Source of the DNA: RUG754 sp041856085
GTDB lineage: Bacteria > Bacillota > Clostridia > Peptostreptococcales > Anaerovoracaceae
Direction: 5' to 3'
Length of the DNA stretch: 5,121 bases
Assembly (NCBI GenBank): GCA_041856085.1
Contig: JBHAFL010000116.1
Location: 1-5,121, forward strand
The notes under the pieces are model-generated. The model did not search any database and was not told where the DNA came from. It saw only the letters and a program-made list of their open reading frames with translations. Below are positions 1 through 5,121 of the stretch, piece after piece. A program made the position numbers and the translations under genes. The stretch's first letter is position 1. Every line of letters starts with the position of its first letter.

Positions 1-2187
1 GAGCTCTTTATGATGATACTCGCGCTGGGAAACGGCGACCACGAGACGGTGATGAAATACGGTATGAATCTATATTTCGAGTCCGCCGCGATGATTCCCA
101 CGCTCATAACGGTCGGTAAGCTGCTCGAGGCAATCTCGAAAGGCAGAACCACCGATGCGCTTAAGGGGCTTATGAAGCTGGCGCCAAAAACGGCGTTAAT
201 TGAGACGGACGGAAGAGAGAAGCTCGTCGATATTACGGAGGTGAGAGTCGGGGATATATTCATAGTTAAACCGGGGGAAAGCGTTCCGGTTGACGGCAGG
301 ATAATAGAGGGGAGCACGTCGATAAACGAGGCGGCGCTCACGGGTGAAAGTCTGCCTACCGATAAGGGCATTGGAGACTTTGTGTCAGCGGCGACGATTA
401 ACCATGAGGGATATATAAGGTGCAGCGCGGTCAGAGTGGGGGAGGACACCACGCTTGCGCAGATCATCAGGACGGTCGGCGACGCGGCGGCTACAAAGGC
501 TCCTCTCGCAAGGATTGCGGATAAGGTTTCGGGAATCTTCGTCCCCGCGGTGATAGCGACAGCGCTCCTGACCTTAGGCGGCTGGCTGCTCGCGGGAGAG
601 ACTTTCGGCTTTGCCATAGCGAGGGCGATTTCAGTGCTCGTGATAAGCTGTCCATGCGCGCTCGGGCTTGCGACTCCTGTCGCTATAATGGTTGGAAGCG
701 GTATGGGTGCAAAAAACGGTATTCTGTATAAGACCGCAGCCTCGCTTGAAGCCTTAGGCAGGACGGAGACAGTCGCGCTCGATAAGACGGGAACCATAAC
801 AAAGGGCGAGCCGCAGGTTACGGATATTCTGCCGATTGGCGCATTGAGCGGTGTAATGCTGGAAGAGGATACCATACCGATAAATGAAGCAACATTGATA
901 AAATTAGCATATCTTCTGGAAAAGAAAAGCGAACATCCGCTCGCTAAAGCCATAGTTTCTATGGCTGAAAACAGATTCACAACGGAAGAACTTAATTTCG
1001 GCGAGGTTACGGACTTCGCGGCGCTTCCGGGGAACGGACTTAGGGGGAGGCTTATAGTCGAACAGCCGCCTGAATGCACCGGGATTCTAAATGAAATGCT
1101 AAGCTGCGAAAAAGCAAGAGATATCGGCATCGAAATTTTTGCAGGCAGCTATAAGTTCATTTCATCAATTGCCGAGATATCAGGAGAAAAAAAGGCATTG
1201 ATTGACATACTTGCGGAGGAGGGGAAAACGCCGCTCATATTCGTTGCCGGAGACAAGCCTTTGGGAATAATAGCGGTAGCTGATACCATAAAGGAAGATT
1301 CGGCTCTTGCTATAGCGGAGCTCAGAGCTATGGGAATCCGTACGGTTATGCTCACGGGCGATAATGAAAAAACCGCAGGGGCGATAGGCAAGCTTGCAGG
1401 TGTTGATGAGGTTATCGCGGGCGTATTGCCTGACGAAAAAGCCGACGTGATAAAAAAGCTGAAACTCAGCGGCAGGACGGCAATGGTCGGAGACGGCATT
1501 AACGATGCGCCGGCGCTTACGGTTGCGGACGCGGGGATTGCAATAGGAGCAGGCTCCGATATAGCTCTCGATGCCGCGGATGTAGTGGTGATGAAGAGCA
1601 GGCTGACGGACCTTAGCGCGGCGGTCAGGCTGAGCAGGGCGACAATAAAAAACATACATGAAAATCTATTTTGGGCGTTCATCTATAATATAATATGTAT
1701 TCCGCTTGCAATCGGGCTGCTCGGAATAGCGATGAAGCCGGTTTACGGAGCGATGGCGATGAGCATTTCGAGTTTTTCGGTGTGTATGAACGCGCTGAGG
1801 CTTAATTTCGTGAAGATGTACGGCTCTTCGGGTGAAAGTGCGGGCAAGTCCGAGACAAACAAAAAAGAGACGGAAAAAATAAGCGGATATGATAGCGCTG
1901 ACGCTAAAAAAGCAGCCGTATTAAACGAAAAAAATAATAATAGCAATTGCAATAATAACGAAACGGAGGAAAAACAAATGGAAAAAACTATAAAGATAGA
2001 GGGAATGATGTGCGGGCACTGCGAAGCGGCGGTGAAAAAGGCGCTTGAGAAAGTTGACGGAGTCGAAACGGCAGTCGCCGACCATAACGAAGCTGTAGCG
2101 AAAGTAGTTCTCAGCAAGGACGTAGCGGACGAAATCCTGAAAAAAGCTGTTGAAGATCTCGAATATGCGGTAACAGATATAAAGTAA
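1..2187 (+). CDS. copA: Copper-exporting P1B-type ATPase with C-terminal heavy-metal-associated domain (5' end missing)
   Basis: This membrane pump uses ATP to move Cu(I) out of the cytoplasm. The frame is open from base 1, so the start lies upstream; the ATG at base 10 is internal. Counting GAG at base 1 as residue 1, visible motifs are the actuator TGES (114-117), the membrane copper site CPC (217-219), the phosphorylation site DKTGT (Asp261), the nucleotide-domain HP (312-313) and GxG in PGNG, TGDN (452-455) and GDGINDAP (497-504). The last two helices carry YN (562-563) and MxxSS (587-591), which mark Cu(I)-transporting group 1B-1 pumps. Helices 4 to 8 are present. About 50 residues of polar linker follow, then a complete metal-binding domain with a CxxC (Cys671, Cys674). 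Helices 1-3 and any N-terminal metal-binding domain are outside the window. The nucleotide domain carries an apparent extra segment near 354-380. Silver transport is a possible alternative, but Cu(I) fits best. Confidence 0.96.
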   Translation, partial: ELFMMILALGNGDHETVMKYGMNLYFESAAMIPTLITVGKLLEAISKGRTTDALKGLMKLAPKTALIETDGREKLVDITEVRVGDIFIVKPGESVPVDGRIIEGSTSINEAALTGESLPTDKGIGDFVSAATINHEGYIRCSAVRVGEDTTLAQIIRTVGDAAATKAPLARIADKVSGIFVPAVIATALLTLGGWLLAGETFGFAIARAISVLVISCPCALGLATPVAIMVGSGMGAKNGILYKTAASLEALGRTETVALDKTGTITKGEPQVTDILPIGALSGVMLEEDTIPINEATLIKLAYLLEKKSEHPLAKAIVSMAENRFTTEELNFGEVTDFAALPGNGLRGRLIVEQPPECTGILNEMLSCEKARDIGIEIFAGSYKFISSIAEISGEKKALIDILAEEGKTPLIFVAGDKPLGIIAVADTIKEDSALAIAELRAMGIRTVMLTGDNEKTAGAIGKLAGVDEVIAGVLPDEKADVIKKLKLSGRTAMVGDGINDAPALTVADAGIAIGAGSDIALDAADVVVMKSRLTDLSAAVRLSRATIKNIHENLFWAFIYNIICIPLAIGLLGIAMKPVYGAMAMSISSFSVCMNALRLNFVKMYGSSGESAGKSETNKKETEKISGYDSADAKKAAVLNEKNNNSNCNNNETEEKQMEKTIKIEGMMCGHCEAAVKKALEKVDGVETAVADHNEAVAKVVLSKDVADEILKKAVEDLEYAVTDIK
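1965..1980 (+). promoter_or_regulatory. Internal Shine-Dalgarno site and ATG within copA
   Basis: GGAGG at 1965-1969 stands 8 bases before an in-frame ATG at 1978-1980, which is near-ideal spacing for a Firmicute start. It lies in the Asn/Glu-rich linker and immediately precedes the metal-binding domain. The surrounding bases are A-rich and probably weakly structured, which would favour ribosome access. Some of the purine richness comes from the Glu and Lys codons of the linker, so chance cannot be excluded. Confidence 0.45.
1978..2187 (+). other. CopZ-like heavy-metal-associated domain, possibly also translated as a free protein
   Basis: The last 69 residues of the ATPase frame form a complete heavy-metal-associated domain. 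It begins MEKTIKIEGMMCGHC, and the CxxC pair is the Cu(I) ligand set of CopZ and Atx1-type chaperones. The length matches stand-alone CopZ proteins, which are about 68-70 residues. The domain begins exactly at a Met codon with its own Shine-Dalgarno site upstream. Two products are therefore possible: a tethered domain on the long ATPase and a free cytoplasmic copper chaperone made by internal initiation. The domain itself is certain; the separate product is an inference. The alternative is that the Shine-Dalgarno site is a relic of a former stand-alone copZ gene that became fused to copA. Confidence 0.6.
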
Positions 2188-2194
2188 GGCGCTT

Positions 2195-2200
2195 TATAAT
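2195..2200 (+). promoter_or_regulatory. Candidate -10 element for sbcDC
   Basis: A perfect TATAAT lies in the short gap after copA. The best upstream partner is GTAACA at 2170-2175, which matches TTGACA at four of six positions but with a long 19-base spacer. There is no extended -10 TG. If used, transcription would start near 2207 and give a leader of about 30 bases with the sbcD ribosome binding site at 2227-2231. A/T-rich gaps produce such hexamers by chance, so this is only a candidate; the alternative is read-through from copA. Confidence 0.3.
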
Positions 2201-2238
2201 AACCTCACGGCAGCACATTACATATCGGGAGAGCAATT

Positions 2239-3378
2239 ATGAAAATAATTCATATATCCGACCTGCATCTCGGCAAGAGGTTAAAAGAAGCCTCCTTGCT
2301 GGAAGATCAGGAATATATATTAAAAAAGATACTCGAAATCATCGAGAGCGAAAAACCGGAAGCGGTAGCGATAGCGGGAGACGTCTATGATAAGGCGATT
2401 CCACCTGCAGAGGCGGTAGCGCTTTTTGATGATTTTTTGTTTAAGCTGTCTAAGCTCGGGACTGAGGTTTTCATAATAAGCGGCAACCACGACTCCTCGG
2501 AGAGGCTCGCTTTCGCATCGCGAATCTTGGATAAAAGCGGAGTTCACATTTCTCCTGTTTTCACGGGAAGTCTTGAGGCTACGCGGGTATTCGACGAGTT
2601 CGGGGAGGTAGCCGTGTATATGCTTCCGTTTATCAAGCCTGCAAACGTGAGAAGATATTGCGAGGACAGGGAACTGAAGACATATACGGAAGCCATAGAC
2701 TATGTCCTTTCAGGAATTGAGAAGAAAGAGGGAGAGAGACGCGTACTTATCACGCACCAGTTTGTAACCGGCGCTGTAAGGAGCGAATCGGAGGAAATAT
2801 CCGTGGGCGGTACGGATAATGTGGACGCTTCCGTATTTGCGGATTTTGACTATGTAGCGCTCGGACATCTTCATTCGCCGCAGCACTGCGTAAGCGAGCA
2901 TATCAGATATTCGGGCTCGCCGCTAAAATATTCGTTTTCGGAGTCTCGGGACAGCAAGTCGCTCACCGTTGCAGAGCTTGGCGAAAAAGGTAAAATCAAT
3001 ATAAGAAAAGTGGCGCTGAAGCCCTTAAGAGATGTGGTGGAGCTCAAGGGAAGCTACGAGGAGCTTACACTGAGGTCTTTTTATGAGGGAACGACATATA
3101 GGGACGACTATGCGCATATCACCCTGACCGATGAAGAGGATATCCCCGAGGCTATGGGCAAGCTTCGTGTAATATACAGAAATCTTCTTAAGCTCGACTA
3201 TGATAATATGAGAACGCGAAAGCTGAGTCGCATAGGAGAAGCCCCGAGAGCGGAGGCTATGACGCCGCTCGAGCTTTTTTCGGAGTTTTACAGAGAACAG
3301 AACAATGCCGAAATGGACGAGCAAAAAACAGCCTATATGCGCAAAGTCATCGAAGAAATATGGGAGAGGAAGAGATGA
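2239..3378 (+). CDS. sbcD: Exonuclease SbcD, Mre11-type nuclease subunit of SbcCD
   Basis: This is the nuclease subunit of SbcCD, a cytoplasmic complex that processes DNA ends, opens hairpins and removes protein-blocked ends using Mn2+. The 379-residue length fits the family. All metallophosphoesterase motifs are visible: DLH (Asp8, His10), GDVYD (Asp48), GNHD (Asn83, His84, Asp85), THQ (His173) and GHLH (His210, His212). The segment after about residue 255, which includes PLRDVVELKG, resembles the capping and SbcC-binding C-terminal part of Firmicute SbcD. The start is supported by GGGAG at 2227-2231, 7 bases before the ATG, and by the family-typical N-terminus MKIIHISDLHLG. The gene begins 51 bases after copA, and its stop overlaps the start of sbcC, so the two subunits are very likely co-translated. 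I see no missing catalytic residue. Confidence 0.97.
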   Translation: MKIIHISDLHLGKRLKEASLLEDQEYILKKILEIIESEKPEAVAIAGDVYDKAIPPAEAVALFDDFLFKLSKLGTEVFIISGNHDSSERLAFASRILDKSGVHISPVFTGSLEATRVFDEFGEVAVYMLPFIKPANVRRYCEDRELKTYTEAIDYVLSGIEKKEGERRVLITHQFVTGAVRSESEEISVGGTDNVDASVFADFDYVALGHLHSPQHCVSEHIRYSGSPLKYSFSESRDSKSLTVAELGEKGKINIRKVALKPLRDVVELKGSYEELTLRSFYEGTTYRDDYAHITLTDEEDIPEAMGKLRVIYRNLLKLDYDNMRTRKLSRIGEAPRAEAMTPLELFSEFYREQNNAEMDEQKTAYMRKVIEEIWERKR

Positions 3379-5121
3379 GGCCTAAAAAACTTACGATTTC
3401 CGCGTTCGGACCCTATGCCGGCAAAACCGTACTTAATATGGACAAGCTCGGAACAGGCGGGATATATCTGATAACCGGAGATACGGGAGCCGGCAAGACG
3501 ACAATATTTGACGCTATAACCTATGCGCTCTACGGCGAGGCAAGCGGCGGCACGAGAGAAACCGATATGCTTCGTTCAAAATATGCCGAACCCGAGGTCT
3601 TCACCGAGGTTGAACTTGAGTTTGAATACGGTGGCAAAAGCTACAATGTCAAGAGAAGCCCCGAGCAGGAGAGACCGAAGCTCAAGGGCACGGGCGTCAC
3701 TAAAAAGCCTGCGGAAGCAAGCCTGACTCTTCCGAGCGGACGGGTAATAACCAAGCAGGGGGAGGTAAACGCCGCAATAAGGGAAATAATCGGGCTCGAT
3801 ATCAACCAATTTTTACAGATAGCGATGATAGCGCAGGGGCGTTTTATGGAATTGCTCCACGCCTCGACCGAGACAAGGCAAAAAATATTTCGCGAAATAT
3901 TTAAGACCGGCGAATACGAGGCTTTGCAGGAAGCTCTGAAAACTAATGCCCGAATAATGAGGGACGAGCTTAAGACGCTTAAGGACGGTATCAAACAATA
4001 TATCGACGGGCTTCTCATCGACGATACGGACGAGCTGAGCCATATTGTCCGAAAAGCAAAAAACTCCGAGTTGCCGTTCGGCGAAACGAAAGAGATTATT
4101 CAATGCCTTATAAAAAATGACGAGCACAGGAAAGAAAGGATAGACGGCGAAAAGCAAAAAATCTCGAAAGAGCTTGAAGAGGTTAATATTAAACTCGGCA
4201 TAATAGGAGAACACGAAAAGGCGAGCTTGGACAAAATAAGACTTCAAAAAGAGATTTTTGAAGAAAAGAAGCTGAACGAGGAACTGAAAAAAACGCTTGC
4301 TAAAGAAAAAGACAGACAATCTGAAGCAAAAAATCTGAGCAGAGAGTTTAATATAATAGAAAGCGAGCTTCCTCGTTATGAGAGCTTCGACTCCTTGAAA
4401 AAAGGGGCGGAGAAGCTAACGGGGGAGATGTTTGGCTTGCGAAAGGAGGTCGAAGAGAAAAGATTGCGGACGACTAAGGGGAACGATTTCATAGCCGCCC
4501 AAAAGGCAGAGCTTGAAGCGCTCAAAAGCAGCGGCGAGGACAGGCTAAAGCTGCTCCGCCTTAAGGACAGTCTCGAAAACGAGAAGAGGACGTTGTCGGC
4601 AATTTTCGATAAGATAAGAGAGCAGGAAAAATCGGCTTCCAAGCTTGAGAAGCTTCAAAAAAACTATCTTGAGGCGGCTACCGCGGCGAAAAAAATAAAA
4701 GCGGAATATGATTTTAACTACAGGAGCTTCCTTGACGGTCAGGCGGGAATAATTGCCGAAAATCTGAGAGAGGGCGAGCCGTGCCCCGTTTGCGGCTCTA
4801 CGTCGCACCCGTCGCTTGCGGCTAAGACCCTTGACGTTCCCTCGAAAGAGAGCTTGGACGAGCTTAAGCTGAGGCTTGACGCCGCACAGGAGGAAGAGAG
4901 GAATATCAGCGCGGAATGCTCCGCCATCGGTAAAGAAATCAAACTTAGGCTGGAAGACATAGATGAAAAGCTCGCAGGCGCCGGATTAGGAAGCTGCAAT
5001 GCGAGCACGTCTATATCCGTGAAAAATAGGATAGATATACTAAAAAAACAAATCTCGGACAATGAAGCTGAGATGAGAGAGACCGAATCCAAGCTGAGGC
5101 GAAAGGCTGAAATCGAGCAGA
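3375..5121 (+). CDS. sbcC: Exonuclease SbcC, Rad50-type ATPase subunit of SbcCD (3' end missing)
   Basis: This is the ATPase and coiled-coil subunit that partners SbcD. The frame is open from the ATG at 3375 to the window edge, giving 582 complete residues of a protein usually around 1000 or more. The N-terminus MRPKKLTISAFGPYAGK is typical. Walker A is GDTGAGKTT (35-43), followed by FDAITYALYGE. The Q-loop is in IAQGRF (Gln154). From about residue 160 to 465 the sequence is rich in Glu, Lys and Leu, as expected for the first coiled-coil arm. It reaches the zinc hook CPVCG (Cys470, Cys473; bases 4782-4793) followed by HP, through which two SbcC molecules join. The return arm then begins. The ABC signature motif, Walker B and D-loop would lie beyond the window. 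The ATG overlaps the sbcD stop (ATGA), with GGGAG at 3362-3366 as a likely ribosome binding site 8 bases upstream. Confidence 0.96.
   Translation, partial: MRPKKLTISAFGPYAGKTVLNMDKLGTGGIYLITGDTGAGKTTIFDAITYALYGEASGGTRETDMLRSKYAEPEVFTEVELEFEYGGKSYNVKRSPEQERPKLKGTGVTKKPAEASLTLPSGRVITKQGEVNAAIREIIGLDINQFLQIAMIAQGRFMELLHASTETRQKIFREIFKTGEYEALQEALKTNARIMRDELKTLKDGIKQYIDGLLIDDTDELSHIVRKAKNSELPFGETKEIIQCLIKNDEHRKERIDGEKQKISKELEEVNIKLGIIGEHEKASLDKIRLQKEIFEEKKLNEELKKTLAKEKDRQSEAKNLSREFNIIESELPRYESFDSLKKGAEKLTGEMFGLRKEVEEKRLRTTKGNDFIAAQKAELEALKSSGEDRLKLLRLKDSLENEKRTLSAIFDKIREQEKSASKLEKLQKNYLEAATAAKKIKAEYDFNYRSFLDGQAGIIAENLREGEPCPVCGSTSHPSLAAKTLDVPSKESLDELKLRLDAAQEEERNISAECSAIGKEIKLRLEDIDEKLAGAGLGSCNASTSISVKNRIDILKKQISDNEAEMRETESKLRRKAEIEQ

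Noticed and set aside
1..30. Possible start of copA at the ATG at 10 or 13
   Set aside because: The frame is open to base 1, there is no Shine-Dalgarno site before it, and a start there would delete the first three membrane helices. The gene simply continues upstream.
1149..1682. Long open frame on the minus strand (177 codons) inside copA, with a second one at 1180-1659
   Set aside because: It lies opposite the conserved P-domain of copA. Its predicted protein is a Ser/Ala/Ile-rich low-complexity product with no recognisable motif, as expected from the complement of GC-biased codons.
1684..1689. TATAAT hexamer inside copA as a promoter
   Set aside because: It encodes part of the conserved YN-containing helix 7 (IYNII). 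A/T-rich Ile/Tyr/Asn codons explain it, and no gene starts at a suitable distance.
1743..2117. Minus-strand open frame (124 codons) opposite the copA 3' end
   Set aside because: Leu/Ser/Phe runs come from the complement of Lys/Glu/Asn-rich linker codons. It has no family resemblance, and the + strand frame has clear motifs on both sides.
2178..2198. Inverted repeat as an intrinsic terminator of copA
   Set aside because: The 7-base stem has only one G-C pair, and no T run follows. It is too weak for an intrinsic terminator.
3477..3503. SbcC Walker A reads GDTGAGKTT rather than the often quoted GPTGAGKST
   Set aside because: It still fits the GxxxxGK[ST] consensus with all key residues. From memory, Asp in this position is common in Firmicute SbcC, so it is not a defect or novelty.
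3523..3726. A 67-codon + strand open frame inside sbcC in another reading frame
   Set aside because: It overlaps the conserved ATPase region just after Walker A, has an Arg/Ser/Ala-rich composition with no known motif, and lacks any reason for a separate start.
3813..4319. Minus-strand open frame (168 codons) opposite sbcC, and similar ones at 4376-4642, 4545-4808 and 4739-5092
   Set aside because: All are antisense to the coiled-coil arm of SbcC. Their Phe/Leu/Ser-rich content is the expected shadow of Glu/Lys codons.

Overview
The window holds three genes, all on the + strand, packed head to tail. It looks like chromosomal DNA from an anaerobic Firmicute of the class Clostridia. The basis for that is the style of the protein families: a clostridial-type copper ATPase with an Asn-rich linker and a C-terminal metal-binding domain, and a Firmicute-type SbcCD pair. 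Frequent ATA isoleucine and AGA/AGG arginine codons, purine-rich Shine-Dalgarno sites and a moderate base composition judged by eye agree with it. The lineage is an inference; I see no rRNA or marker gene that would fix it.

Bases 1-2187 are the 3' part of a copper-exporting P1B-type ATPase gene (copA). The 5' end lies outside the window, which opens inside or just after the third membrane helix. All catalytic motifs from the actuator domain onward are present. The protein ends in an unusual way: an Asn/Glu/Lys-rich linker of about 50 residues leads into a complete CopZ-like heavy-metal-associated domain of 69 residues. That domain starts at a methionine codon preceded by a strong, well-spaced Shine-Dalgarno sequence. 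The gene could therefore make both a long ATPase with a tethered copper-binding domain and a free CopZ-like chaperone.

Bases 2188-2238 are a 51-base gap with a good -10 hexamer, a weak inverted repeat and the ribosome binding site of the next gene. There is no convincing terminator.

Bases 2239-3378 are a complete sbcD gene (Mre11-type nuclease). Its stop overlaps the start of sbcC (Rad50-type ATPase) in an ATGA arrangement. sbcC runs from 3375 off the right edge. The window contains its Walker A motif, Q-loop, first coiled-coil arm and CxxC zinc hook, but not the second half with the signature motif and Walker B. SbcD and SbcC together form a DNA end- and hairpin-processing complex.

I find no mobile element, CRISPR array, tRNA, rRNA or phage gene, and no evidence of a wholly new system. 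The observation most worth following up is the possible dual product of the copA gene.
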